The notes under the pieces were generated by a model. The model was not told the DNA's origin. It did not search any database and worked only from the letters and a program-made list of their open reading frames with translations. A stretch of DNA of 64,000 bases from Dimorphilus gyrociliatus (taxonomy: Eukaryota; Annelida; Polychaeta; Dinophilidae): assembly GCA_904063045.1 (NCBI GenBank), contig CAJFCJ010000004.1, positions 1,853,713-1,917,712 of the forward strand, read 5' to 3'. Below, in pieces: positions 50,218 to 63,015 of the stretch. The translations under genes were made by a program, and so were the position numbers. Within the stretch, counting starts at the first letter, position 1, and each line of letters begins with the position of its first letter.

Positions 50218-51811
50218 TTATTTAATATAATTAATGTTGATATAATATAGTTCTAAACAATGTACTCTCAATGTTGAGTACTCAACAGCATCCATTGTCC
50301 AGGAGTTTATATGAGTTTTCCATCGAAGGAAACCTTCAGATTCTAATCTCTTTAGTAATCTCCAATGCTTTATAATTGGAGCATATGGTGAACCAATACT
50401 GTGAACTTCTAGTGATAATTGCTTAACTTTTCTCAAAGAACTATCTGCTAGTGCAGTAGATAACATATTCCATTCGGAACCTTCAACGTCAAATTTTAAA
50501 TAATCTATTACATTATCTTCATCGTTAAACGTTCTCAAAACTGATCTCCAACTGCGCATAGTCCACTGCTGTTCATTCACAAAATCTGAACCGCTTAAAC
50601 CAATTTCATAAAACGAAACCAACTCGCTTCTTTTCTCTTTAACATTTCTCATTGATGGATCAAATGATCTAACTTTACATCCTTTCTCCTTTGATATGGC
50701 ATCATCGAATGAAAAATCGTTGTTAATACCGAAAGAGTATACTTTACAATTTTCTTCTGAAATTAAATTGTAGTGAAGACAAACATCCCAACCTCCATCA
50801 TATGGTTTGCCAAATCTTTTGAAGACCGGACAATTAATAGTAGGTGACAGAATCCATTTGTAAAATCGTTCCATTAATAACTCATTGTCCAGATACTTAT
50901 GCAGATAGACTTCATACATGAGCTGCTCCGCTTCATAATTGAAAAATTCCACTTGAGAATTTTCGTCATGTCTTATTCTCCTGGCATAATCCATTTGAAT
51001 CACAGGCTTATGTAAATGTAACTCCTTTTGAACAAATATATAGATATTATAAGATTTGTTGTAGGCTTTAGAAGCAATTGTCATCATTTCATGATCAACA
51101 AGAAATTTACCATAAAAGGAGAGTTTTAATTTTGGTATCTTTAGAATAAGATATTTTATATGTCGAATGGCATCAGTTGCAATGGCGGTTTTTATTATAT
51201 TCTCTAGATACTTTGATTCCGATAAATAGACTATATCGAGGATGTCAGTTTCGAGTTGTTGAAATGCTGTGGCTAACGAATACGAGTTGATATTGGCAAT
51301 ATAAGGTTTATGTAAAATCGGTCGTTTTCCTTCGGTTCCCGTTAAAGGAACATCGGTCATTATGATATCTTTATTACTGTCTGATTTCCTAAGAACAAAT
51401 TTATAGAATTGAATAGATTTAAGTTTAAATGAAAGAAGATATTGTAATATTAAAGTACTTTTTATCAAAAATTATGGCTCGAACTCTTTTTGCTTTGATT
51501 AATCTTTCATCCCATTCTGGACTAAGGTGTTTACTGAAACAGATAAATGAGAACAATGAACAACTAGTAATAATATATTGAAATATAATTGAATACCTTG
51601 AAGATACGACATATATTTGTCTCTTCTCGTTATAGACGTAATCTAAGCAGACAGTTAAATTGTTTTCAATTTTAAATGACTTTTGACATTCTTTCAGTGA
51701 CATTTCGACTATGTTGACATTAGATTGATATCCATGGTAAATGTTCAATAATAGGAGTATAATTGGAATAAGAATGAACAAAATCTTTTTGAAAGAGAAT
51801 TTGATTCTCAT
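50218..51811 (-). CDS. METTL24-type (FkbM-like) methyltransferase, copy 2
   Basis: Three exons, 51811-51597, 51533-51459 and 51388-50218, give 486 residues. An N-terminal signal anchor (KKILFILIPIILLLLNIY) after a short basic end suggests a type II Golgi membrane protein. The catalytic region has KRFGKPYDGGWDVC, YSFGINNDFSFDDA, FDPSM and the intact FkbM motif YLKFDVEGSEW. This copy keeps the consensus EGSEW that copy 1 has lost, so it is the safer candidate for an active enzyme. The first intron is 63 bp and open in frame, so its retention would add 21 hydrophobic residues; in copy 1 the same intron is 64 bp and would shift the frame. Confidence 0.87.
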
Positions 51812-52299
51812 ATTGAAGTTATTCTCTTATCGACAATGTTTCTTCAGAATTTTAATCCCAACTGACAAAATACTTTTGTCGAATATCTATAAGTCTACCA
51901 CTTATAATCAGGTGATTTTTGTTAATTATGTACTCATATTGAGTTCTGAACTGGTTAATGAAGGTTTGGTATTTTTTGTTTAATCTCTATTACGAAGAGC
52001 TAATACAATGTCACTAAGCCATGGTTTGCGTAATAGTAAAGGCTTATGAGTGATATAATGATACAAATTGACCATCTAAAAAAATAACTATATTTGATAA
52101 TATTGGTAATGACAAGCCAGTTATTAGATATTATAATGAGCGCTTTATCGTAGAAGACTTAAAACTTGATATCTATTATTGCTTCTAAATAGATATTGAA
52201 TTTAAGATTAGAAGCAACTTTCAGCATAAATAAATCTTAACAAGGCAACTCAAATTGAGTAGATTTGCTTAACTAAAGTAAAGCAGACGATAAGAACTG

Positions 52300-52690
52300 T
52301 TAAAAATATAAAAAGCTGATGACTATGTCGGTAAATCGTTGCTGAGTAGATCAAAAGTCTTTGAATGGATTTCATGGTTGAAATATGGGAAAAGAGATTT
52401 CCATGATAAGCCAACATCGGCATTTCCACTTTCCTCCAGTAACTAAAGAGTAGACAAGGAAAGGAGTGGTTAGCAGGAAAAATTGTTGTTATAGTTTTTG
52501 GGACAGTAAAGAGTCATCTGCAATGATTTTAAGAAGGGGAAGACTAGAGTTAACTATTCTACGATATTGAGAGAAAAGTTAAAGCCAGCTATAATGATAA
52601 ATTAATTTTGAAGAGAGTGCTCCTTCTTCAATAAGATGATACCATGACTCACACACAGCGCAGTTTACTCTAATTCAAGTAGAATAGACT
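52300..52690 (+). mobile_element. Decayed mariner-family transposase fragment
   Basis: Translating around 52310-52435 gives a stretch reading DDYVGKSLLSRSKVFEW, then LKYGKRDFHDKP, which matches the end of the mariner N-terminal DNA-binding region (AYGDD-LSR-VFEW...FK-GR...D-PR). After a stop, a second stretch near 52530-52600 reads GKTRVNYSTILREKL, like the catalytic-domain segment GxTxNxxYYxxxLxxL. Further on, VLLLQ then DDTMTHT around 52615-52660 resembles the LxQDNAxxHT block bearing the second catalytic Asp. Several stops and frame shifts separate these pieces, and the first catalytic Asp block is missing or unrecognisable. It is an old, non-functional copy. I found no clear terminal repeats around it. 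Confidence 0.7.
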
Positions 52691-53188
52691 TTTTGTAAAG
52701 TTTAGCCATAGTTTCTTTATCAATTTCTTATAAACAATCTACTCCTTAATTGTTATTGAAAGAGATTTTAAAAATTATGGAACAAATGCAAGGTGTGACA
52801 TTCAAACAAATTACAAAAGTTAAGAAATTAGAGACGCCTAAGGCGAAGAAGTCACTTAAGTAGAAGAAATACTAATACAATAAGAGAGGTTTTCCTTAAG
52901 AATGTATCATTATGGGTTGAATACATAGCTTGATTTAATCGAATCAATCCATTATATATTGATTTAAAATGTATAAAATTATTATGCGACATTTGCTATA
53001 TAAATAAAATACTTTTTAGATTATATAAACAGCGGAAATGACCTGTTATGTTAACTCTAATTTTGTCTATAAAAAAGATAATTGATGGAATATCCACACA
53101 GTGCTAAATATGTTAATTGTTTATAGTACAAATGAGGAACTGTGCAAACTGCATAGTTACTTTAGTTATTGAATACTCTCTAACTTCC
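52691..53188. other. Intergenic, mariner relic to RPTP copy A
   Basis: About 500 bp. Could include more decayed transposon sequence, not recognisable by eye, and the RPTP copy A promoter. Confidence 0.4.
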
Positions 53189-56100
53189 ATGGCTCATCAA
53201 ATACACTTGGTCTTTCTTCTAATTTTTGTAATTTTATTCAAACTTCTACAAGTATCTTCGGCTAGATGTTTGTATTTTCAATATTTTCTAAATGCGTATG
53301 TAATAAAAATGATATAATTTCTATCATCAGCAAATGGAGAAATAAAAAAGTTTGTTATTAATAGACATGAGCTTAATAGAAAAATTCTTTTCGAATATAC
53401 AAGATCGAAGGAATCAGTATGTTTCTTCAATTGATATAAACAATAATCTTTCATTGTGTTATTTCTTTTAAGGACAACTGTAGGCAATTATGGGAGATTC
53501 TTTATACAGCTCGTTTCGAACCTGGAACTCCTGCAATACCCCTCACATTTGAAGAAGTATCAAAGAATTTGTGCAGAGCATTTCACTTGTATAACAATAG
53601 TTTAACCGATAAAAAATACGTTATTTTCAACATTTCATCAACTGTTTCGAGAAGGCTAGTGATGCGTAAGATTATATCAAAGTATATTGATTTACAGTTG
53701 TTTTTTATAAATACATACTCTAAACAATAGCTTGTCCATTGGATAAATATGGTGAAAATTGTGAAAAGAGTTGCCATTGCTCTAACAACGTTTGTGATGA
53801 TAAGAAAATTGGAATATCGTTAAATAATACTTGTAAATTATGTAAAGAAGGATATTTTTGGCCAAAAACCGATAGGAAAATCGACAGAATATGCTTTATG
53901 GGTTCAATATTAATTCATATTTCTAAGAATTAAATATACATATACATATATACAGTATATAGATATATATATACTAAAATATTTGAACTCTACAGCTGAA
54001 AGTAAAGAACCAAATGTCTACCTACATCCATTTTTTGAAGATGAAAATAAATTTATTTCTTGCGAATTGTTTTCAAAACCAGTTGCTAATCCCGATGATA
54101 TCAGTCTTCGTTTAAGTAAAACTATCACAATTGAAAGATACAGTATTAATAAATATATAGAAGATAATATATTGATTGTGAAATATGAATTAAAGGAAAA
54201 TTTTACAAATATCAATACATTAAATGCTTCATGCGTATTTGATTCTCGTATATTTAATACAACAAAAGTTACTACTAAACTACTTGAAATTCATCATGAA
54301 AAATACTGTAGTAAGTTGATTATAGATCTGTCTATTTATTCTTTTAAATGATTTAGCAAATGCATTCTTTCTATTATTAAAAAGGGAAAACAAAACCACA
54401 AATTTCATTGTTTCGAGGAGAATATTTAGTTGTATTGATTGAATGGAAATATAATATAGACGATTTCAAATGTGTAAATCTATCAAAAATGAACTTAAGC
54501 TTAACTCTATTAAATACTGAAGAGGAAAATGGAATTATATATAATTATTCATTATTCTTACAAAGTCGAAGATATAAATTCGTATTGCCGGGAAATGGAA
54601 GTTATGAACTCACTTTTAAATATTTATATCCAGATTCAATTTTAAATGATCTATCAAGAAATCATTCAACAATTACTGTTTATAGAACAAAACAAGTTGT
54701 TAAATATATAAGAAACGTTCTTGCAACAACGGCATCTGGTTTATTATCTTTGTTATTACTAGTTATTTTAGCTGGTATATTAATACACAGATATAGACAG
54801 AAAAGATACGAGAAGATAGAGGCATATAACTATTTAATTTTCTCTTCGCAGAAGAAAGCTTTGAGAGTTGGTTCTGTTAAACCTCAGAAATTTGAATATC
54901 TAAAGGATCTACGCAATACTTGGAATGATCCAGGTATATTATATATGTAGAATAGTAGAAAACGAATATTAACGGTTGTTCATGTAAACTCTTTTGGCAG
55001 TTCAAGAGACATTTCCAATCAAATTAAAACATTTAGCAGAACATGTAAATTTCTTGGAAGATAACCGAAATTTCGCCAATGAGTATAATGTAATTATAAG
55101 TTGATATACTGTATATCTATTATGTATATATCTCATTATTTCTGTCAAGAGTATTGTAAAGGAGACAAACAAATCTATGAATATTGGTACTCGCCGAGAG
55201 AATACTGTAAAAAATAGGTACAGAAACATTCTACCTTGTACGTATTACTCTCTCAGTATCAAGATTATTTAATCTACAAGATAGCATCTAATTATAATTT
55301 GTTTCACAATCGTTCAAGATGATTCAAACCGCGTTGTTTTAACTGAAAAGCTTGGAGATGAACATTCAGACTATATTAATGCTAGTTATGTTGATGTAAG
55401 TAGGCTTTGTTTAGTGTTACTGTTGATAATTTCATACTTTTTATACCGAACAAAAAGGGTTTCGAAATGGAAAGAGAGTTTATAGCTGCTCAGGGACCTA
55501 CTAAAGCTACTATTAATGATTTTTGGAGAATGATTTGGGAATGTAATACTAGAATTATTGTTGTTTTAACGAGATTATTAGAGAATGGAATGAGGGTAAA
55601 TTAGAAGAATTTTATTAATTACTTATTTTAATTGACATAAATAAGTTAGAAATGTGATAAATACTGGCCTGAAGATAGTCAAGATGAATTTGACGAGATA
55701 ACAGTTAAACATAGTAGTACTACTCATCTAGCCAATTACCTAGTTAGAACCTTCGAATTGAAATTTAGAGAGGAAAAGAAAAATGTTGAACAGTACCATT
55801 ACGTTTCCTGGCCTGATCACGGAGTGCCTAGGAATCCCGCAGTTCTGTTAGATTTTTGGAGGAAAGTTAAACAACGATATTCCAGAATGTGTATTGTATC
55901 ACCAATCCTAGTACATTGCAGGTAATAATAATAATAATAATAATACTATATTGTAGTAATGATTACTAAGGATTTTACGTATAGTCTATATTTTTCTTTT
56001 TAATCAGTGCCGGAGTGGGTAGAACCGGAACTTTTATGTCGCTAGACTATCTAATAAATCAAGCGAATAGAGACGATGAGGTTGATGTGAAAGGTTGCGT

Positions 56101-57664
56101 AAAATTGTTAAGGGAACAAAGGATATATTCAGTTCAAACACTAGTTAATTGTTTAATTTAGTTAAGTTTTATTAATTTTATAGAATGTTTTCAACATTTA
56201 TAGGATCAATATATATTCTTATATTATACTCTATACGAATATACTTTATATGGAGAAACTACAACAACTTGTCAAGCATTTCACAAGAAATTCAAACTAA
56301 ATTCGGATAATTATTCAACAATTTGTAAAGAATTTAAAGTATTTAATCAATTATTATTATTTTATAATAAATTATATACGAAATATTATATACTATTTAC
56401 ATTCTATAGTTTCTTAAACAACATGTTAAGGAGATAGATATAATAAACGAATGTAAAGTTGCTATGCACGCCTCCAATATTGAGAAAAATAGTATTGTAC
56501 CAAGTTAGTATATACAATTTCAAATGATGTATAACATTGTCTATATACACTGTATATATTTAAATTGTTAGTATATTACATGATCTATATCTTAAACTCT
56601 TTTAATCCTCAGGAGACGATGAAAGATTTCGTTTAAAAAGTCTTGTAATGGAAAAAGGAGATTATGTAAATGCTGTCCTAGTTTCAGTACGAATATTCTA
56701 AATTACTTTATTTATTCAAAATATCCTCCAGTCACTAATCAACTTAAAATTCCTCTCTTCTTAAAAAACAAAATAGAGTTATCTTCGTGAAATTGGTTAT
56801 GTACTTACTCTGGCACCATTCGATTCAATATTAATAGATTTCGTTCGACTTTTATGGGATACAGACATAACTTGTATTGTAAAATGTTATAGTGAAAATA
56901 TAAATGTAATTAATTAATTAATTAAATTAATTAAACTATTTTAAAGATTTACTATTTAAATATTTAAAATAGGAAGAAGCTAACCCATGGGATAATTTAG
57001 AGTTAATTGAACCATTCACTTCAAGATTAATTGGGGAAAAAGTTCAAAATAACATAAAAATAACAGATTTTTCTGTAGAATGGAATGACAAGGTAAAATA
57101 GACTATTTATATAAATAAAAGAATAATAATAATGATAAAACGATAAATTAAAAATAAAGAAAAAATGTTTCCGTCAAATTCAATTTGACAATTGGAAATC
57201 AGATGTTAACGTTCCAAGTGTTGAACAAATGGTTACCGTTAGATTGTGTATGAGAAAATTACAACGGAAAACAAGAGAAAGTGCAGCATTAGTGTGTTGT
57301 CCGTAAGTTTTCGTATTAAATATATATTTAATCTATTTTATTAATACCTATTTATGTTATTTCTATCGTTTTTAAACTATGTAGAAATGGAGCAAATAGA
57401 AGTGGAACATTCTGTATTCTAAATACAATACTCGAAAGATTAGATCTGGATAGAGAAGTAGATATATTTCAAGCTTGTCGTACTGTTGCTGAAATAAGAC
57501 CTCAAATATTAAAAGACAAGGTTGTTTTCTCTTGTTCAGATATACATGTTATCTTATAATAATTATTCTTTAATTATTTCCCAAAATAGACCCATTATAT
57601 GGATCTCTACAATTTTACCAATCAATATTTGGAAGCATATAGTAGTTATGCTAACTATAAATAA
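53189..57664 (+). CDS. Receptor-type tyrosine phosphatase with EGF-like module, copy A
   Basis: Twenty exons: 53189-53267, 53331-53416, 53473-53665, 53731-53901, 53996-54310, 54385-54933, 55001-55089, 55150-55237, 55319-55395, 55458-55595, 55650-55921, 56008-56143, 56204-56338, 56410-56503, 56613-56686, 56777-56905, 56973-57092, 57160-57302, 57385-57520 and 57590-57664, giving 1032 residues. An in-frame ATG at 53132 is an alternative start. A signal peptide precedes a short unknown region, an EGF/laminin-like Cys module (CPLDKYGENCEKSCHCSNN), a beta-rich ectodomain with several N-glycosylation sites, and one membrane helix (LLSLLLLVILAGILI). Cytosolic D1 is complete: YINASYVD, WPD at 649-651 and HCSAGVGRTGT (C685). 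D2 is degenerate: no WPD, and the P-loop reads CCPNGANRSG. It should dephosphorylate phosphotyrosine through D1. Confidence 0.88.
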
Positions 57665-58165
57665 ACGTTTCTTCTCTTGAAGTAAAAGATATCTTGAAGA
57701 TGGTTACAGCTATTGTCATTTAGAGGACGCTTTGGTCTTTATACTAATTCTTTGTATTATAGTGTATACTATAGCTAGTATTGTTCGTATATAATTGACT
57801 AAACAAAGAATAGGATGATAAATTTAGCTACTCCTTTTTCTTTATCATTTCTGTTTTTGTTCTTTGGTTTCTATAAATATAAAAAAAGAGACTTTTTTAT
57901 GCTTCGCATTGTCTATCGGAAGATAAAAGAGAACAATTTTCTTTATTAATAAATCTTATATCAATAATTTTAGTTAATTATTTTGGAAATAAACGGCAAA
58001 AATTAACTATAAAATCATCTATAGGCTTATTTTGTGTCAAATAAATTAATTCTGTACCAATATAGATAGGACAGAGCAATTAACTGAGCCAATTATATCC
58101 GCTTATTCGTTAAACGATGTATAGATTACCAACAACAGAATCGAATAGTATATTATTAAAAAAGG
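57665..58165. other. Spacer between the two receptor phosphatase genes
   Basis: 501 bp holding the copy A 3' UTR and copy B promoter. No exon-like sequence seen. Confidence 0.4.
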
Positions 58166-61100
58166 ATGCTACGAAAAGACTTTATCAACTATTCACCGAG
58201 TAATTTTCTTCTCTTCTTCATCATACTACTAAATTATTTGATCACTGCACAAGAGATACTTGATTTTAGTTCAGTTTTAAATTGATTCAATACGAAAATA
58301 CGTGTTTATTCTATTTTTGTCTATAAACAGCACAGATAAAATACCAAAAAAATTCCTTGGAGATATTAAGAGAAATAGATGGAAGGATAGCTCGCTTTAA
58401 GTTTTCTACCTTTCCAAAATTTATAAAGAATCAAGTTATTATTTTATCATTTAATTCATATGTTTTATTAAGTATTTACTTTTATATTATGTTATTTATA
58501 AATGTGTTATACATCTATTTAAGAAATACACCGGAAGCGCTTGTTCCTTACTCGCTGTCAATAAAGATGGTGAGAAAACAATCATCTCAGGGAGCTCTGG
58601 TGGAGTGAAACCTATTGAAAACAGAGATGACTGGTATTATCTGTATGAAAAATTACCGAAAGAAAAAACTTTTACTACACTACAATCATTCACATCGATT
58701 AAAAACAGGGTTTTGGATGAAATTGACATTCGTATATAGCTTTCATTTCTTTAGTTTAATACGAATGAATGAAATTCATATTTCTTAATTAAATTTTCTC
58801 TCTCTCTCTCGCTCTTATATTTGTTTTTCTTTCCAGCTTGTCCATTCGATAAATTTGGAGAAAACTGCGAATTCTCATGCAATTGTCTAGAAAATATCTG
58901 TAACAATACATTGATTGGCATTGATGAAGGGCTGGAATGCTCTAATTGTCGCAATGGTTTCTACTGGAAAGATAGTTATCGTAAAAGCGAACATCGAATA
59001 TGTAACAGAGGTATAGGCAATACTTTTTTGTTGCTATTATAGCAAAATAATCAAACATCATAAATTAGCTGAATATGATCACATGAACATCACACTCGAT
59101 CCATTTTTTAAGAATGAGCGACCAATTATAAGGTGTTCCGTCCTAACAAGACCAATATTGAATAAAAATGAAATATTTGCCTTCACCAATGACACTATTA
59201 AATTAATTAGAAAGAATTCATTTGTAAGCTCTACCAGTGGATTAATTGTTTCTTTTGAGTATCCGTCGATGTTAAGTCCTAATGAGGAGAGTTTGCGCGT
59301 AGCTTGTCAAATTAACTCTACAAAAAGTGATATAATAGAAAAAGAAGAAGAATTCTTTACGAAAATTAGAGAAAAACAATGCGGTACGTATCTTCTCCAA
59401 AGAGAAAAACACATAAGCCTACTATATAAACATGTTTTTTTTCCTTCATAATCATTATTTAGTTAGAAATAAGCCAAACGCACTACCTTGGACTTTTCAA
59501 AGTACAGTTAAAGTAGAGTGGACATTTAATAGCGATGATTTTGTATGCATTGATTTGAAAAACGTCTTTTTACACGTTATTATTCAATATACAAAAAATT
59601 CTGTTGAAGAATTAATGAATTTGGAATATTCAATACCAATTATAAAGAAATCAATTGAAATAAAACTAAATCAAAGTGGAACTCCAACGAAAATGTTGGC
59701 TTATTATATATATCCTAAACCTTTAAAAAATCATCCAACTGATGAATATACGACAGTAAAAGTAATTAGTAAGTTGTTAATAAACAGTATTTAAAGAATG
59801 ATTCCAGGTTCTTTTCTCTCGAATCAGAAATTCCAAATGGTGAAAAAGTTAAAATTATTATTGGCGCTGCCGTCTCCGGCAATTTGTTACTTTTACTAAT
59901 TGTCTTAATTGTAACCGTTCTATATTTGAGAAGATCGAAGAAAAGAAAGTATAATAAATACTTAGTTAAAGAATTTATGGAATACGAAAATTTTTCAAGA
60001 TCTGCCAGATACGAATCTAATAGATCTGTTAAGTTGAACAGTTCATTATTAAGGAAAAAAGAGGGTATTAAATACCTGATGGATTATTCTATTTTTATCT
60101 TCTGCCTTTTTGTTTTTTACAGAAGATATCGATTTTTCCAAACTGGGTAATGGTGAACCTATTAAACTAAAGGATATAAGTAAACTTATAAACCTCCTGG
60201 AAATGGCAAATGGAAGAGGATTTAGACAGGAATATAATGTAATCAACACCTTCGTTGTTCTTTCGTATTTATTTATGTATATACATGTTATTTTCAATTT
60301 CAATTTACTCAAAGTCAACTCCATGCTTATCATAATTTTTTTTGAATATCACATCGCAGAGTATCTTGAATACTCCGCTTTCTTCCATGTCTGCTGGACA
60401 AGAGTTGAAGAATTGTAAAAAAAATAGATATACTAATGTTATCCCCTGTTAGTTAATTGTGTTTAATTAATGGATTATTGTAATTGAACTAATGAAATTT
60501 ACTAGATGATCATAATCGTGTAATTTTAAACGATATGCCTGAGGTAGAAAATTCAAATTATATAAATGCCAGCTATATTAAGGTGACATTTTCTATTTAA
60601 TCAAGTACTTATGCTAAGATCTTCTCACTTTTTTCACAGGGATATGAAAGGGATAGAAAATTTATTGCATGCCAAGGTCCTCTTAGGAATACGCTTCAAG
60701 ATTTTTGGAGAATGGTCTGGCAAGAAGATGTTAAAATAATTGTTATGCTTTGTAGATTGTACGAAAATAAAATGAGGGTTGGTTTCCTTCTTTAGATATA
60801 AAGAATAAAAGGGAAAGCTTATAATTTATTCTTAATTAGAAATGCGAAAAATATTGGCGGGAGGATAGTCATCAATGGTACGGAGAACTTTCCGTTTCGC
60901 ATAGTGGAACAACAAAACTAGCTAATTATTTTGTGAGAACATTTAAAATAACGAAAGGAAACGCAGTTAGAAACGTAGAACAGTATCACTACGATTCTTG
61001 GCCTGATCATGGCGTACCAAGTAATCCTACAGCATTTATGGACTTTTGGAATAAAATCAAGTTAAGACTTAGCTCAACTAATTCAATTAGCCCAGTTCTC

Positions 61101-63015
61101 GTTCATTGTAGGTAAATATAAAAATTCTTATATTTTCACTACAAGATTAGGATAGGTTAAAATCTTGAATATTTAATAGTCTTTATTCTTTAACTATATT
61201 GAAAAGAAAGAATTCCCCGCAGAAATTAAACATTAACAAAAAAGAAAAACTGAATTAACCTTATTAATTTCAATTAATTATAAAATATCTTTGAACCAGC
61301 GCTGGTGTCGGCAGAACTGGAACTTTTATAGCTCTGGATAATTTAGTTCACGAATCGCTGGCTACAAGAACAGTTTCGATCAAAAAATGCGTAGAGAATT
61401 TAAGAAATGACAGAGTTTTAATGGTGCAAACACCAGTTTGTAAAAAAAAGATGTTTATACTAATTAATAATTAATTTTTATTTAAACGAAAATAAACAGG
61501 ATCAGTATATTTTCGTTTATTATACACTATTTGAATTGAGTCTTTATGGAACAACAACAGTTTCCTGTAAAGAATTTGATAAAAAATTTTTAGCTGCCAA
61601 TCTAAAAAATTCGGCTATCTTCAAAGAATACGATGTAAATAATAATTTTATTCATTTATTCATATATTGACAAATTTTTTTCGTATTAAAAAGTTCCTTA
61701 GTAAACGTATTCCTCAAATCGATATGATAAAAGAATGTAAAGTGGCAATGCACACACATTGTGGGGATGTAAACGAAATATTACCAAGTACTGTAAAAAT
61801 ATTGCTTCTATTTATATCGCTGTTATTACAATTATTGTTAAAATAATAATATAAACACTTTCAATAGGAGATAGTGAGAGGATCGTGTTAAAATCCTTGG
61901 TAGAAGAAAGGGGAGATTATATAAATGCTATACCTGTCCCGGTAAGAAGAAATAATACCAGAAAACGCATAATTTTTGTTGATTCTTTAATTAATTATTG
62001 TATTAAATGTTTATAATTGAAATAAGTAATTTATAGTTGAAATAAGGAAATTTCATTGCAGAGTTACAGCTTAAAACTTGGCTATATATTAACAATTGCA
62101 CCGAGAGAGGAGACTGTATTGGATTTTATCAGATTGATATGGGATCAAAATGTTACATGTATAGTTAAATGCCATAATGAAACTATTGAAGTTAGATGAT
62201 AAAAAAAACAATAACAATACTCTCTGTTCTATTTATTTCACTTTTTCTTTTTTGAACGAAAAAAACAGTCTGAAGTTGAGATTTGGTCGAATTTATCGTT
62301 AGTTGAACCATTTATTGTTAAAATAAAACGTGAAAAGGTAGTTGACAAATTACTGATAAGAGATTTAGAAGTTTCATGGTCTGATATGGTTAGTATTTTA
62401 TTTTTTTTTATATAAAAACTATTATATGATTATTAATAGCAATAATCCTCCTAAACTAATAGGTTAGACAGGTGAGACATGTACAATTTTTATGTTGGAA
62501 TAAAGATGCAACTACACCTGGACTGGATGATCTTACAAATGTGACAAAAGAAGTAAAAATATTTCAACAGGGTTTATATGAAAGTAGAGTGGTTGTTTAT
62601 TGTTCGTAAGTAATCTTCACAAATAATGAAAAGAACTTGTAGGTCGAGTCGGGCAATAAAGCTACAATTTTTTGTTATAGTGACGGCGTCAAAAGAAGTG
62701 CTACTTTTTGTATACTAAACGCAGTATTAGAAAGAATCGACCTTGACAGAGAGGTTAATATCTTTCAAGCTTCTCGTCAAGTAGCTGAGTTAAGACCACA
62801 GGTTATCTCAACCTTAGTAAGTAGTATACTGTGTAGAGAAAATGTTGCTTGTTATTCATTACTAACAATCAATATAACATATATACTATACATACTGTAT
62901 ATACACTTGTATATGTAATCTTTCTATAATTTATTTGAAGGAAAGCTACAAGGATCTTTATAAGTTGATTTCTAAGTATCTACAAGCTCACAGTGATTAT
63001 GCTAATTATGAATAG
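58166..63015 (+). CDS. Receptor-type tyrosine phosphatase with EGF-like module, copy B
   Basis: Twenty-one exons: 58166-58268, 58331-58434, 58524-58731, 58837-59010, 59069-59383, 59463-59768, 59828-60064, 60123-60238, 60360-60447, 60506-60582, 60640-60777, 60840-61111, 61300-61435, 61500-61634, 61694-61787, 61868-61941, 62062-62190, 62269-62388, 62463-62605, 62681-62816 and 62941-63015, giving 1059 residues. Plan as in copy A: signal peptide (FLLFFIILLNYLITA), EGF-like module CPFDKFGENCEFSCNC, beta-rich ectodomain, membrane helix (GNLLLLLIVLIVTVLYL) and two phosphatase domains. D1 is complete, with WPD at 676-678 and HCSAGVGRTGT (C712). D2 lacks a WPD (LCWNKDA instead) and its P-loop reads YCSDGVKRSAT. 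Every exon from the first phosphatase exon onward has the same length as in copy A. Exon 1 uses a weak donor (A|GTTCAG) and is the least certain. Confidence 0.87.

Noticed and set aside
52700-52870. Extension of the mariner relic to 52870
   Set aside because: A few residues look similar to the transposase C-terminus, but stops and indels make the match indistinguishable from chance by eye.
53132-53188. Upstream in-frame ATG of RPTP copy A as the start
   Set aside because: It would add 19 residues before the signal peptide; the ATG at 53189 places the hydrophobic core normally. Kept as an alternative.
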